A DNA stretch of 64,000 nt from Flavobacterium sp. TR2 (GTDB taxonomy: Bacteria; Bacteroidota; Bacteroidia; Flavobacteriales; Flavobacteriaceae). A model generated the notes under the pieces. It was not told where the DNA came from, made no database searches, and was given only the letters and a program-made list of their open reading frames with translations. Position numbers and translations under genes: made by a program. Shown piece after piece: positions 1 to 9,176 of the stretch; position 1 is the first letter of the stretch; the number at the start of each line of letters is the position of its first letter. Location of the stretch: contig NZ_CP104307.1 of the NCBI RefSeq assembly GCF_025252405.1, positions 992,001-1,056,000 on the forward strand, given 5' to 3'.

Positions 1-1097
1 GCTGCCAGTCTTGCTTGTTTTGCTTCAGCATCTGCTTTAGCTTTTGCTTCTGCTGCTAATCTGTTCTTTTCAGCAATCTCTGCTCTATTAACCTGAGTAG
101 CTTCAGACTGTGGTTTCGCTGGAACTGGTTTTGGTTTTGCTGGATCAATCAGCGAACCTTCATCTTCATCTCCGTAATAGTAATTTCTATTTTTAAATTT
201 ATAAGCAATGGCAAATTCATGCGAACCTCCTAGGTTAGAGAAATTACCCATTCCTCTTTCATAATTGTATTCAAGAGAAATGCTTGGAGAAATATTAACT
301 CCAAGACCTGCCGAAACTCCATATAATGTGTTATATCCCGCCTGCGCCCACACTCCTTGCTGAAGTGCCAGCATTGCAAGTCCAGAAATAACTGTTTTAT
401 CCTTTTTTATTTCTGTTCTAACAATTCCAGAAAACTTACTTCTGTCAAAAAAACCATAACTGTCAATATATCCAGTATACATAGCATGAAGCTGAATGGC
501 TCTTTCTGGATCTTCTTTTACCATTCCAGATCCAAAATTGTATAGTATCAGATTGTTAACTGCTACCCCAAAATCTAAAAATTCTGTTCCGTAATTAATT
601 CCCGGATTTACAGTAAGCAACGTGCTTTTTGGAAAATCTCCACTTAAAATAGTGGTATCATCTGTTATAATTTTTCCTGTATTTATACCGCTTTGATAGA
701 TTCCGACATTTAAACCAAAAGTCAAATTGCTAGCCTCTTCTAAGACAATATTATGAGCGAAATTGGCAACTCCGCCAAAAACAGTCATCAATCCGTAATT
801 CTGTTGAAATAGACCTACCGCAAATGCTTCGTTCTCTCTAAATCGCCCAGAGTAATTGGCTAAAAAAGTCTGTGGAGCATTATCAAACTGCACCCATTGT
901 CTTTTATTATAAAAACTTGCATATGGGTTTGATTCTCTAACAAAACTAAATGTTGGGTTAATTAAATATCTATTAAACTTTAAAGAATTTCTAATGGGTA
1001 ACGAAAACGAAACAACTCCATCCTCAGAAGCTTCTTGAGAATAGAGTACATTTGATAAACCGTAAAATAACGTGATGAATAGTAAAAGTTTCTTCAT
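1..1097 (-). CDS. PorP/SprF family type IX secretion membrane protein (partial, C-terminus beyond window)
   Basis: The frame opens at the ATG at 1097 and stays open to the left edge, so the C-terminus is missing. A signal peptide (MKKLLLFITLFYGLSNVLYSQ) is followed by PorP/SprF hallmarks: an INPTFSFVRE stretch and the RRQWVQFDNAPQTFLA-like segment (here KRQWVQFDNAPQTF), then alternating beta-strand sequence of an outer-membrane barrel. After the barrel the visible tail becomes rich in Ala, Lys and Glu, unlike minimal PorP proteins. Members of this family anchor type B (CHU_C) type IX substrates at the outer membrane. The start codon lies one base after the stop of the CHU_C gene, so the two are probably translationally coupled. 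Confidence 0.88.
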   Translation of the reverse strand, partial: MKKLLLFITLFYGLSNVLYSQEASEDGVVSFSLPIRNSLKFNRYLINPTFSFVRESNPYASFYNKRQWVQFDNAPQTFLANYSGRFRENEAFAVGLFQQNYGLMTVFGGVANFAHNIVLEEASNLTFGLNVGIYQSGINTGKIITDDTTILSGDFPKSTLLTVNPGINYGTEFLDFGVAVNNLILYNFGSGMVKEDPERAIQLHAMYTGYIDSYGFFDRSKFSGIVRTEIKKDKTVISGLAMLALQQGVWAQAGYNTLYGVSAGLGVNISPSISLEYNYERGMGNFSNLGGSHEFAIAYKFKNRNYYYGDEDEGSLIDPAKPKPVPAKPQSEATQVNRAEIAEKNRLAAEAKAKADAEAKQARLA

Positions 1098-1098
1098 A

Positions 1099-2550
1099 TT
1101 ATTTTATAACAGTTATCGATCCTTTTTTTTCACCTGCATCGCCTTGAATGACATAGTAATAAACGGGATTTACATTTTTAAAATCTATATTGCTTTGAGG
1201 CCAATCGCCTTGGTAATTCACTACATCCAGAACTTTATCTCCGTTTGAACTGATGATAATCACCTTTGTATTTGCGTTTTTATATTCGTCTGGAATGTTC
1301 CAATAAGGATTCATTCCGCTTAATTTTATAATGTTAGGAATAACACTTGCTGGTCCAGAATCTCCGTTAATTTTGAATGGAAACTCTTTTGAAGCGATAC
1401 ATCCGGATCCTTGAGAAACTTTTCCAATATAGTTACCTTTAACGGCTACTAGATAAGAGCTTGATGACTCGCCAGAAATTAAATTGCCATTTAAATACCA
1501 TTCATAAGTCGGATTAGCAGCATCTGTTGTAATGGTTACCGTCATAGTCTCGCCTTCGCTCAATTTGTATCCGTCCTGCGCGTCTATGCTTGCTTCAAAA
1601 CCATTGCTTTTAAGATTAATAGATCCTGTAGCTTTACAGCCTCCAAAATCAACATCCACAGAATAAACTCCAGACTCGTTTGTAGAATAAGTACGATTTG
1701 TAGCTCCAGTAATTAAATTACCATCTTTTTTCCATTGATAGGTATTCCCCGCAGTTGCAGTTAAAACTGTTCCTGAGCCACTAGCGCAAAATGGGTTTCC
1801 TAAACTCGATTCTACAGTTACTGAAGAACCAGAAGCTGCAGATGTAACAGTTACACGATTTGAGTACGATCCAGAGGTACACGTTCCATAATTTGTTTCT
1901 GCGTAATAAACTCCAGGTGTTGTTACAGTGTAATCTTTTCCGCCATTTCCTTGAACAAGTGTTGGCAAAGCTGTTTCGCCATTATCTCTGTACCAATTGT
2001 ACGATAAAGAAGGATATTTTAAAGGTGAATCTGGATTGGCCGCTACGTTATCTATTGATAAAACAAAACTGCCTCCAGCACAAAATGCAGCACTACCATT
2101 AAAATTATTAATAGTATACTGTCTATCGTGAGCTCTGTAATAAACTGGGAAAGAATTTTTTAGTCCAAATGAAACAAATTTACTGCTAGAAAATCCAGCA
2201 GTAGAAACTCTAAGACTATAAGTATCTGATCCTACCAAATCTGTTGGAACAGCAAATGCTATTTTCTTTTGATTAGCGGCAGGATCTGATACCGAAATAG
2301 TTGTTGTCTTTACAATATTTACGAAATTGTTCGTTGAAAGTTCAACTTCAAAGACTGTACCCGCAGGAAATCCGCTATAGGTAAATGTAGCATTATATTC
2401 GTTACCGTCAGGTCCAGCACATATTCTATCAAAATCCAAAACCTGAGGGTTTATCGTTTTAGTCTGCGCATAAGAACTCGATCCAGTAAAAAAGATTATG
2501 CTGAATAATAGTAAAACTTTAAAAAAAGATAAAGTAATTTTTTGAATCAT
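1099..2550 (-). CDS. Secreted protein with C-terminal gliding-motility-associated (CHU_C, type IX type B sorting) domain
   Basis: This 483-residue protein has a signal peptide at about 1-28 ending SSSYAQ. The middle holds immunoglobulin/PKD-like beta-sandwich repeats with paired cysteines (for example CTSGSY, FCASGSG, CKATGS, GCIAS). The last 80 residues resemble the CHU_C domain, with PNIIKLSGMNPYWNIPDEY, a VIIISSNGDKV strand and a final YYYVIQGD...KGSITVIK. That domain sends proteins through the type IX system and depends on a PorP/SprF partner, which is the next gene. The start overlaps the upstream small gene by four bases (ATGA). It probably becomes an adhesin or surface-attached protein; the ligand is unknown. 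Confidence 0.85.
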   Translation of the reverse strand: MIQKITLSFFKVLLLFSIIFFTGSSSYAQTKTINPQVLDFDRICAGPDGNEYNATFTYSGFPAGTVFEVELSTNNFVNIVKTTTISVSDPAANQKKIAFAVPTDLVGSDTYSLRVSTAGFSSSKFVSFGLKNSFPVYYRAHDRQYTINNFNGSAAFCAGGSFVLSIDNVAANPDSPLKYPSLSYNWYRDNGETALPTLVQGNGGKDYTVTTPGVYYAETNYGTCTSGSYSNRVTVTSAASGSSVTVESSLGNPFCASGSGTVLTATAGNTYQWKKDGNLITGATNRTYSTNESGVYSVDVDFGGCKATGSINLKSNGFEASIDAQDGYKLSEGETMTVTITTDAANPTYEWYLNGNLISGESSSSYLVAVKGNYIGKVSQGSGCIASKEFPFKINGDSGPASVIPNIIKLSGMNPYWNIPDEYKNANTKVIIISSNGDKVLDVVNYQGDWPQSNIDFKNVNPVYYYVIQGDAGEKKGSITVIK

Positions 2551-2957
2551 ATAGTGCGTGTTCTTGCTAGATCTATACGCTCAAAAAACAAGATATCTAT
2601 GAATGTTTCTGAGAAATCATATTTGTAGTTTTCAATCACTTCTTTTGCAAGAATTGAAGTTGCTGCAAATGATGAATTCTCTTCACAATCATTTGATATA
2701 GTATTTGACTCAGCCGCTATAGTAAGGCTATCCTTGGGGGTGGACATCCCTACTATAGACTGATTTAAATTACTTGATTTGCCGCTTTCTATAACAGCAT
2801 TATTATTGTTGTTTTGGTCAGTGCAATCCAAAGTCAACCCACACTCAGAAACAGCAGCCTTAGTAGGATTTTCTGCTGTATTCTGTGCATATAGAGTTAA
2901 CGATATAGGCGAAACCAAAAATATTATATATAAAAAATATTTTTTCGTAGATACCAT
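2547..2957 (-). CDS. Small secreted protein of unknown function, first gene of a CHU_C/PorP operon
   Basis: I place the start at the ATG at 2957 because it gives a good signal peptide (MVSTKKYFLYIIFLVSPISLTLYAQ); an in-frame ATG at 2996 would add 13 polar residues ahead of it. The mature part is about 110 residues, Asn/Ser/Thr-rich, with two early cysteines (ECGLTLDC) and a third later (NDCEEN). I recognise no family. The TGA stop overlaps the ATG of the CHU_C gene, so it is co-transcribed and coupled with the type IX pair. It may be an accessory or stalk component, but that is inference from position only. Confidence 0.65.
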   Translation of the reverse strand: MVSTKKYFLYIIFLVSPISLTLYAQNTAENPTKAAVSECGLTLDCTDQNNNNNAVIESGKSSNLNQSIVGMSTPKDSLTIAAESNTISNDCEENSSFAATSILAKEVIENYKYDFSETFIDILFFERIDLARTRTI

Positions 2958-3057
2958 TATGTCTTGATCTTTATTTAGGCCCGTAAGACGATACATAAAT
3001 TGTGTCTGGGGACTTAATTAATAAAATTTACGCGTGGGAAATAAAAATCGAAACTAT

Positions 3058-4350
3058 TTATCTATTACCGCTAGAAGCTGTGATTTTTCCTAATTGTAAT
3101 CTGAAATCTGGTTTTTTAGGATTGAAGATGTCAATGAATGTTTCTTTATTGTCGCTTTGTGAATAAACGTTAAAGAAAACACTGTTTCCATACCAGCTTT
3201 CTAAATCTTCGTTGTTAGAATTGTATTCAGTAAAGATGTTTCCTTTACATAAGTTGAAATACATTTCCTCAAATTTGATTTTTTTAAGGTTGGCATCATT
3301 GATTTCAGTTTTGCTGTCTAATAATACTGCAGGATTGAATCCAGAGATTACACTTCTTTTCATTTCAAGAGAAGCATTTTCAGCCACATAAACAGCCTCT
3401 TTTACTAATCCTGCTTGAATGTCAGCGTTAATGTTTTCACTGTCATTAACCATTGTAATATTGCTTGCAACAACTAAAGTTTGTTTTTTAGTGAAATCTG
3501 TTTCACTTTTCTTCTCATAAGATCTAACCTCCATACAACGAGATCCGTCTTTAGTGCTTGAGAAGTAAGAAGATCTAACTGCTAAAGAGTTGAAGAAACG
3601 ACATTGAACTCCTTGAGAGAATTTAAAGTCATCGTTAACTGATTTATAAGAAACGAATTTTGTAGCATTTAAGTCACCACCTAAGATTCCGAAAGAATCT
3701 CCTCCAGCGTAACTTACCATAATGTTTTCAAGAACCGTTTTGTTTCCAACAGCTGCAAGAGTCAAAGCGTTGAAAGTATCTACTCCTTTTACTTTTTTAC
3801 CAGCAAACTCGATTCTAACGAATCTTAAAATTCCAGAGTTTGACGCTACGTTATCTCCACCATAAGTAGTCATAGTAGGATCAAGGTCTAGGTTATAAGA
3901 ACCTACATTTCCGAATTTGTTAATTGGTGCATCTCCAAGGATTACAATTCCACCCCAATCTCCAGCTTTTTTCATGCTGCGGTTTGAAGTAAATACGATT
4001 GGATCTGTCTCTAAACCATCAGCCACTAATTGTGCACCTTTTGTGATTACCAATGTTCCTTTTGTTTCGAAATCACCAATAATTACAGTTCCCGGTTCGA
4101 TAGTCAAAACAGCATTGTTTGTAACGTAAACGTTTCCTTGAAGAACGTAGATATTCCTTTTCAGCAATTTAGTATTAACAGAAATGTTTCCTGCCAAAAT
4201 TTGGTTTGCTTCTCCATAATCAACTTTGTTAGGCTTAAACTCAGTCCAGTTGTTTAACCAATTGGTGTAGCCCATAATTCCTTTCTCTTGTTGAGCATTC
4301 ATGCTCGCAACTGTCAAAAGAACGCAGATCAATTGAGTAATTTTTTTCAT
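3058..4350 (-). CDS. Secreted beta-helix-like protein
   Basis: This 430-residue protein has a signal peptide (MKKITQLICVLLTVASMNAQ). The body shows the rhythm of a right-handed beta-helix: a NVYVTNNAVLTIEPGTVI segment, then GTLVITKGAQLVADG, DPIVFTSNRS and GDWGGIVILGDAPIN, all typical of the parallel-helix proteins that Bacteroidota export. No type IX sorting domain is obvious at the C-terminus, which ends LQLGKITASSGNR. It reads in the same direction as the type IX trio, 100 bases upstream of it, but an own promoter is likely. Its substrate is unknown; similar proteins often sit beside TonB-dependent receptors, which are not seen here. Confidence 0.7.
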   Translation of the reverse strand: MKKITQLICVLLTVASMNAQQEKGIMGYTNWLNNWTEFKPNKVDYGEANQILAGNISVNTKLLKRNIYVLQGNVYVTNNAVLTIEPGTVIIGDFETKGTLVITKGAQLVADGLETDPIVFTSNRSMKKAGDWGGIVILGDAPINKFGNVGSYNLDLDPTMTTYGGDNVASNSGILRFVRIEFAGKKVKGVDTFNALTLAAVGNKTVLENIMVSYAGGDSFGILGGDLNATKFVSYKSVNDDFKFSQGVQCRFFNSLAVRSSYFSSTKDGSRCMEVRSYEKKSETDFTKKQTLVVASNITMVNDSENINADIQAGLVKEAVYVAENASLEMKRSVISGFNPAVLLDSKTEINDANLKKIKFEEMYFNLCKGNIFTEYNSNNEDLESWYGNSVFFNVYSQSDNKETFIDIFNPKKPDFRLQLGKITASSGNR

Positions 4351-4396
4351 GATAAGGGGGGTATTACGGTTAATAAATTTGGGTATGCGTAAATGT

Positions 4397-4452
4397 AAAA
4401 ACTCCTCTCGGGTTTTCTGAAATTTCAGAATACTCGAGAGTGAGTTTTTTTT
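4397..4452. terminator. Nested hairpin terminator
   Basis: CTCTCG (4405-4410) pairs with CGAGAG (4435-4440), continued by AAACTC with GAGTTT across a one-base bulge; a second small hairpin (TTCTGAAATTTCAGAA) sits in the loop. There are A and T runs on both sides. It lies between two minus-strand genes and would end the upstream one. Confidence 0.7.
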
Positions 4453-4526
4453 ATTTTAATTTTAAGCAATGCCGAGGTAAAATTTACCTTTGCATCCCTC
4501 AAAAAGTTTTTAAAAAAAATGCTTTA

Positions 4527-4979
4527 TTACATTTCGTTCAAATCGTTGAACTCGTGTAATGATTTCAATGTACTTTCGTAGAATAAGATTGCCGCGATTA
4601 AGTTTCCTTTATCAGAGTAAGGCATCATTTTTCTTTGGAATTCTACAGTTGTATCCAAAAATGTAGATGTACCTACTGCCTGAGCATCTAAAACTTTTTT
4701 GTGTTCGTTATCGTCTGGAATACCAAGATCGGCCATAGTAACTCCAGGTTTAGTAACCAAAGCAATGTAAGGGAGAGTTTTAACTAATACTTTGATACGC
4801 TCGATGTATAATTCCAAAAGTTCACCCTTTTGCATACCACTTAATTCTTTTTGGTCATGGTATTTTCGGATAAGAGCAGTTGTACTGATGATACTTCTCG
4901 GTGCGTTTTTAGCTTGTGCTGAAACAGCCGCAGTAGTTAAGATAAAAAAAGCACTAAATAGAATAATTTTCCCTTTCAT
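4527..4979 (-). CDS. Small secreted protein of unknown function
   Basis: The 150-residue product has a clear signal peptide (MKGKIILFSAFFILTTAAVSAQA). The mature part is predicted to be mainly helical, with SGMQKGELLELYIERIKVLVKTLPY and a C-terminal helix ILFYESTLKSLHEFNDLNEM. I recognise no family or catalytic motif. A CAAAAATA element at 5014-5021 (TATTTTTG on the coding strand) is a plausible -7 box, and the nested hairpin at 4397-4452 closes the unit, so it is probably monocistronic. A periplasmic helical protein is the safest description. Confidence 0.65.
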   Translation of the reverse strand: MKGKIILFSAFFILTTAAVSAQAKNAPRSIISTTALIRKYHDQKELSGMQKGELLELYIERIKVLVKTLPYIALVTKPGVTMADLGIPDDNEHKKVLDAQAVGTSTFLDTTVEFQRKMMPYSDKGNLIAAILFYESTLKSLHEFNDLNEM

Positions 4980-5425
4980 AGATTCTTATTTTATAATTGG
5001 TTGTTGATAAAAACAAAAATATAGAAATTAACTTAAATTACAACTGTAATGGATTTTTTTTTCAAAAAATTTCCTTAAAAAAACCTTAAAAATCAGCCTT
5101 ATGTCGAGAAAATGTGCGTTTTAACGGGCTTTTTGTTAAAAATGTTAATTTAAATTCCGTAAGATATTGACTATAAAAAATAAAATTTTGACTCATTAAA
5201 TAATCAAAAAACTACGTCGATTAACGAATTTTGAAAAAAAATATTAACAAAAACATCTTGATATTTACTCACTTGAAGATATTTATTAACAAAATTCTGT
5301 CGAAAGCCGACTAAAAATTTCAAAAATCATCCGCTAAATTCGAAACTAAATTTGAAAATCATTTAGGAATAAATAATCTTAACGCCGAAAATTTTTGCCT
5401 ACACATTTTCTTCTATCTTTGCGTC
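4980..5425. other. AT-rich divergent intergenic region
   Basis: These 446 bases separate a minus-strand secreted-protein gene from plus-strand holB. I see poly-A/T runs, a promoter for each side at its ends, and no supported reading frame or stable structured element in between. Confidence 0.6.
5394..5421 (+). promoter_or_regulatory. Bacteroidota-type promoter of holB
   Basis: TTTG (5394-5397), 16 bases, then TATCTTTG (5414-5421). Transcription should start about at the ATG (5426), giving a leader of a few bases or none. Confidence 0.65.
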
Positions 5426-6574
5426 ATGCAATTTTCTCAAATTTTAGGTCAAGATTACATCAAAAGCCACTTGATAAAAAGTGCTGCTTCTGGTAGAATT
5501 CCTCATGCTCAATTATTCGTAGGCCCAGAAGGAAGCGGCACATTAATAACTGCCATTGCTTATGCCCAATATATTTTGTGCGGCAATACTGGCGATGAAA
5601 ATTCAAACGGAAATGATTCTTGCAATCTAAAGTTTGATAACATCTCTCATCCCGATCTGCATTTTATTTACCCAACCGTCACAACCGAAGACGTCAAGAC
5701 AAAACCAAAAAGTTTAGATTTTATTCAAGACTGGCGAAGCTTTATACAAGAAATGCCCTATGGAGGTTTGTTTGACTGGTATAAAATTTTAGGCGTTCAA
5801 AACAAGCAAGGTGAAATTCGAGTGGAAGATGCGCAGGAAGTTTTAAAATCACTTTCGCTAAAATCTTATGAAGGCGGCTATAAAATCATGATTATCTGGA
5901 TGGCCGATAAAATGAATATCGCAGCATCCAATAAACTGCTGAAACTTCTGGAAGAACCTTCAGAAAAAACCATGTTTATCCTGATTTCTGAAAACGAAGA
6001 AGATATTATCCAAACCATACGTTCGCGATGCCAAGTAATCCACTTTAACGGACTTCCGGAAAAAGTAATCGAAGAAGCATTGGTTGCCCAGGAAAATATA
6101 GATCCTAATCTGGCAAAAAAAATTGCGCATCAAGCACAGGGAAATTTTAATAAAGCCTTGCACCTGCTAAAAGAAGACGATGATGATCTTCCGTTCGAGC
6201 AATGGTTTGTCAATTGGGTTCGTGCTGCTTTTAGAGCAAAAGGAAATGCCGCTGCCATTCAAGATTTAATTTCATGGAGCGAACAGATTGCCGCGTTGGG
6301 TCGTGAAAGCCAGAAAAAATTTATTCAATATTGCATCGAAATGTTTCGACAAGCTCTTATGCTAAATTATCAGGCTCAAAGCTTGGTTTATATAGAACCA
6401 AAAGTGGATAAATTTAAATTGGAGAATTTTGCTCCTTTCGTAAACGGAAATAATATCCACGAAATATTTAAAGAACTTTCAGATGCTATGTATCATATTG
6501 AAAGGAATGGAAATGCAAAAATAATCCTTACCGATTTATCGATCAAATTGACTCGTTTAATTCATAAAAAATAA
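5426..6574 (+). CDS. holB: DNA polymerase III subunit delta prime
   Basis: The 382-residue protein has the clamp-loader AAA+ layout: a VIGQ-like start (SQILGQDYIKSHL), a degenerate P-loop GPEGSGTL at 33-40 that lacks the usual GK-S/T lysine (as expected for a subunit that does not hydrolyse ATP), the segment ASNKLLKLLEEPSEKTMFILIS and the sensor-like arginine motif TIRSRCQ. The C-terminal half is the helical collar domain. It loads the sliding clamp during replication. A promoter sits a few bases upstream, and the next gene (DoxX) begins 7 bases after the stop, so they form one unit. Confidence 0.92.
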   Translation: MQFSQILGQDYIKSHLIKSAASGRIPHAQLFVGPEGSGTLITAIAYAQYILCGNTGDENSNGNDSCNLKFDNISHPDLHFIYPTVTTEDVKTKPKSLDFIQDWRSFIQEMPYGGLFDWYKILGVQNKQGEIRVEDAQEVLKSLSLKSYEGGYKIMIIWMADKMNIAASNKLLKLLEEPSEKTMFILISENEEDIIQTIRSRCQVIHFNGLPEKVIEEALVAQENIDPNLAKKIAHQAQGNFNKALHLLKEDDDDLPFEQWFVNWVRAAFRAKGNAAAIQDLISWSEQIAALGRESQKKFIQYCIEMFRQALMLNYQAQSLVYIEPKVDKFKLENFAPFVNGNNIHEIFKELSDAMYHIERNGNAKIILTDLSIKLTRLIHKK

Positions 6575-6580
6575 TTCATA

Positions 6581-6964
6581 ATGAACAATGTTGCCTCAAT
6601 TTTGCTTTTGGCTTTTCTAGCTTTAACTTTTTTACAATCGGGTTACGAAAAAATTTTCTACTGGAAAGATAATGTGGCTTGGCTTAAAGAACACTTTGCC
6701 AAAACGCCATTAGGAAATCAAGTTCCGCTTGCCCTTTTACATTTATTGGTTTTAGAATTGATTTCAGGAATTTTATGTGTGGTGGGCGCAATCCAATTGT
6801 TTACAAATAATGGCAGAGAATTTGGTTTTTACGGAGCTATCTTTTCTTGCATTTGTTTGTTAATGATGCTTTTCGGACAACGACTTGCAAAAGATTACGA
6901 TGGTGCGAGAACCATTGTCATATATTTTATACCAGCTGTAATGGCTGTCTACTGGTTGAATTAA
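6581..6964 (+). CDS. DoxX family membrane protein
   Basis: This 127-residue protein has about four transmembrane segments (roughly 4-20, 48-70, 80-100, 108-126) and the DoxX-like motif LQSGYEKIFYWKDNV after the first helix. DoxX proteins sit in the inner membrane and are linked to oxidative stress or thiol chemistry, but the exact role in Bacteroidota is unknown. It follows holB by 7 bases and precedes a thioesterase gene by 33 bases. Confidence 0.75.
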   Translation: MNNVASILLLAFLALTFLQSGYEKIFYWKDNVAWLKEHFAKTPLGNQVPLALLHLLVLELISGILCVVGAIQLFTNNGREFGFYGAIFSCICLLMMLFGQRLAKDYDGARTIVIYFIPAVMAVYWLN

Positions 6965-6996
6965 CCCGTACAAATTTTAAATTTTAGATTAAAAAA

Positions 6997-7506
6997 ATGA
7001 ATCCAAAACATCCTTCAGAATCCTTAACTATTTTAACTGATTTAGTTTTACCGAGCGAAACAAATCCTTTAAACAATCTTTTTGGCGGTGAGTTATTAGC
7101 CAGAATGGATCGTGCAGCAAGTATTGCAGCCCGCAGACATTCGCGCCGAATTGTTGTGACGGCTTCTGTAAATCACGTTGCTTTTAACAGAGCCATTTCT
7201 CTTGGAAGCGTAGTAACCGTAGAAGCAAAAGTGTCAAGATCATTCAAAAGTTCGATGGAAGTTTTTATCGATGTTTGGGTAGAAGACCGCGAATCAGGAA
7301 ATAGAACCAAAGCCAATGAGGCAATTTACACTTTCGTAGCTGTAGACGACACCGGAAGACCTGTTGAAGTTCCGGCAATTATTCCAGAAACCGAACTCGA
7401 AATCCAACGTTTTGATGCGGCGCTTCGTCGCAAACAGCTGAGTTTACTGCTTGCAGGCAAGATCAAGCCTACTGATGCTACAGAATTGAAGGCTTTATTT
7501 TTGTAG
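6997..7506 (+). CDS. Acyl-CoA thioesterase, hotdog fold (YciA/BFIT-like)
   Basis: The 169-residue protein matches the acyl-CoA hydrolase family: ETNPLNNLFGGELLARMDRAASIAARRH (catalytic Asn/Asp region and helix), then VTASVNHVAFNRAISLGSVV and a strand pair ending EAIYTFVAVDD. Such enzymes cleave long- or medium-chain acyl-CoA in the cytoplasm and help control the CoA and acyl-CoA pools. One hotdog domain is present. It is probably the last gene of the holB-DoxX unit. Confidence 0.85.
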   Translation: MNPKHPSESLTILTDLVLPSETNPLNNLFGGELLARMDRAASIAARRHSRRIVVTASVNHVAFNRAISLGSVVTVEAKVSRSFKSSMEVFIDVWVEDRESGNRTKANEAIYTFVAVDDTGRPVEVPAIIPETELEIQRFDAALRRKQLSLLLAGKIKPTDATELKALFL

Positions 7507-7673
7507 TACATTTTGTGACAATTTGGAACAATTTGAAACAATGAAACTTCAAAAAAAGAAGTATTTTTACAAAAAATTATAAGCCCATATAAATAAAAAA
7601 CTGCAAGTAAATTACTTACTTTCTACTTTTTATTTGATTAGGAAAAATTATAACAATTTAGAAGAAAGAAAAA

Positions 7674-8681
7674 ATGAGTTCAGAGAAAGAAGCCAAATTG
7701 AAAGCACTACAGCTTACACTTGATAAGCTTGACAAAACTTACGGAAAAGGAACCGTAATGAAAATGGGCGACAGAGCCATCGTAGAGGTAGAAACAATTT
7801 CTTCAGGATCTCTTGGTGTAGATTTAGCACTTGGAGTAAACGGATATCCAAAAGGAAGAATTATCGAAATATATGGTCCAGAATCTTCTGGAAAAACAAC
7901 TTTGACGCTTCACGCCATTGCAGAAGCTCAAAAAGCAGGTGGTATCGCTGCTTTTATCGATGCGGAGCACGCTTTTGATAGAAACTACGCAGAGAAATTG
8001 AATGTTGATATTGAGAACTTAATTATTTCTCAGCCAGACAACGGGGAACAAGCGTTAGAAATTGCCGAAAACCTTATTCGTTCTGGAGCTATAGACATCG
8101 TTGTAATTGACTCTGTTGCTGCTTTGACTCCAAAAAGCGAGATCGAAGGCGAAATGGGAGATTCAAAAATGGGTCTTCATGCGCGTTTGATGTCTCAAGC
8201 TTTAAGAAAACTTACTGGAACTATCAGCAAGACAAACTGTACAGTTTTCTTTATCAACCAGCTTCGTGAAAAAATTGGTGTTATGTTCGGAAATCCAGAA
8301 ACGACAACGGGAGGTAACGCACTTAAATTTTACGCTTCTGTGCGTTTAGATATTCGTCGTTCTGCTCAAATTAAAGACGGTGAAAACGTAATCGGAAATA
8401 GAACTAAAGTAAAAATTGTCAAAAACAAAGTAGCACCGCCTTTTAAAACTGCCGAATTCGATATCATGTACGGAGAAGGTGTTTCTAAAACTGGTGAAAT
8501 ATTGGATCTAGCAGTTGAATTTGACATCGTTAAAAAAGCAGGATCTTGGTTTAGCTATGGCGATACAAAATTAGGACAAGGTCGTGATGCTGTTAAAGCT
8601 TTAATTAAAGATAATCCAGAACTTGCTGAAGAACTGGAAATTAAAATTAAAGAACACATGAAAGAATTGGCAAATGCCTAA
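7674..8681 (+). CDS. recA: Recombinase RecA
   Basis: This is a full-length 335-residue RecA. The Walker A motif GPESSGKT is at 68-75, and the conserved [40 protein letters not shown] and [22 protein letters not shown] segments (L1/L2 DNA-binding loops) are all intact. RecA forms filaments on single-stranded DNA for recombination and repair. It stands alone with its own 167-base upstream region and a strong terminator at 8709-8745. No LexA-type operator was recognised upstream. Confidence 0.98.
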   Translation: MSSEKEAKLKALQLTLDKLDKTYGKGTVMKMGDRAIVEVETISSGSLGVDLALGVNGYPKGRIIEIYGPESSGKTTLTLHAIAEAQKAGGIAAFIDAEHAFDRNYAEKLNVDIENLIISQPDNGEQALEIAENLIRSGAIDIVVIDSVAALTPKSEIEGEMGDSKMGLHARLMSQALRKLTGTISKTNCTVFFINQLREKIGVMFGNPETTTGGNALKFYASVRLDIRRSAQIKDGENVIGNRTKVKIVKNKVAPPFKTAEFDIMYGEGVSKTGEILDLAVEFDIVKKAGSWFSYGDTKLGQGRDAVKALIKDNPELAEELEIKIKEHMKELANA

Positions 8682-8708
8682 AAAATAAATCTGAAAAAGA
8701 TGCCTTTA

Positions 8709-8745
8709 TAAGCCGAGTGATTAAAAAAATCACTCGGCTTTTTTA
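8709..8745 (+). terminator. Intrinsic terminator of recA
   Basis: AAGCCGAGTGATT pairs with AATCACTCGGCTT and is followed by a T run. Confidence 0.9.
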
Positions 8746-8771
8746 TTTTGAAAAAAAACTGAATTTTCTAC

Positions 8772-8800
8772 GCAACCTTTTTGCTAAACCGCCATCTTAA
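8772..8800 (+). promoter_or_regulatory. Candidate promoter GCAACC-N15-CATCT, copy 1
   Basis: GCAACC at 8772-8777 and CATCTTAA from 8793, separated by 15 bases. The same two blocks recur with the same spacing at 8938-8966. The form suggests an extracytoplasmic-function sigma promoter rather than the housekeeping TAnnTTTG type; this is inference. Confidence 0.45.
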
Positions 8801-8915
8801 AAAAAAACAGTTTGTAATTGGTACTGCCATATATCAATTTGGGAGTTTTTTTAGAATTTACGTTGATTGGTTATTTGAGTAAAAATCCGTCGGTTTTCAA
8901 ACTGACGGATTTTAA
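8800..8915 (+). ncRNA. Candidate small non-coding transcript
   Basis: Between promoter-like copy 1 and the hairpin terminator at 8882-8913 there are about 110 bases without any ATG-started frame. The arrangement (promoter-like element, short non-coding stretch, terminator) predicts a small RNA. Expression is unproven. Confidence 0.35.
8882..8913 (+). terminator. Hairpin terminator of the first small unit
   Basis: AAAATCCGTC pairs with GACGGATTTT around a short loop, followed by T-rich sequence to about 8927. Confidence 0.75.
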
Positions 8916-8937
8916 CCAAATTTTTTTCAATTCAGGC

Positions 8938-8966
8938 GCAACCATTTAAATTTCTATACATCTATA
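8938..8966 (+). promoter_or_regulatory. Candidate promoter GCAACC-N15-CATCT, copy 2
   Basis: GCAACC at 8938-8943 and CATCTATAA from 8959, again 15 bases apart. It lies upstream of a 34-codon reading frame at 9032. Confidence 0.45.
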
Positions 8967-9031
8967 ATAATGTGGCACTAACTTGAGTTATTAGATAAAC
9001 TCTTTATTATCAACCATTAATATTTTTAACC

Positions 9032-9136
9032 ATGAAAGAAAAAATAGAATTGTTGTACAGTAAAAACCGAAGAAAAACCAGATTGAAATTTAAAAAAGTA
9101 TTGCGTTTTATTTCAGAAAAGATAATTCACAGATAA
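9032..9136 (+). CDS. Small basic protein (34 aa), candidate
   Basis: An ATG-started frame encodes a 34-residue peptide beginning MKEKIELLYSKNRRKTRLK and ending SEKIIHR. It is very rich in Lys and Arg and could form one amphipathic helix. It has a promoter-like element 66 bases upstream (8938-8966) and a strong terminator 40 bases downstream, which supports a real transcript; coding status is uncertain. I know no family for it. Confidence 0.4.
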   Translation: MKEKIELLYSKNRRKTRLKFKKVLRFISEKIIHR

Positions 9137-9176
9137 TAACTTTTGAATAAAAATAGGGGATTTTTAATTCAAAGAA

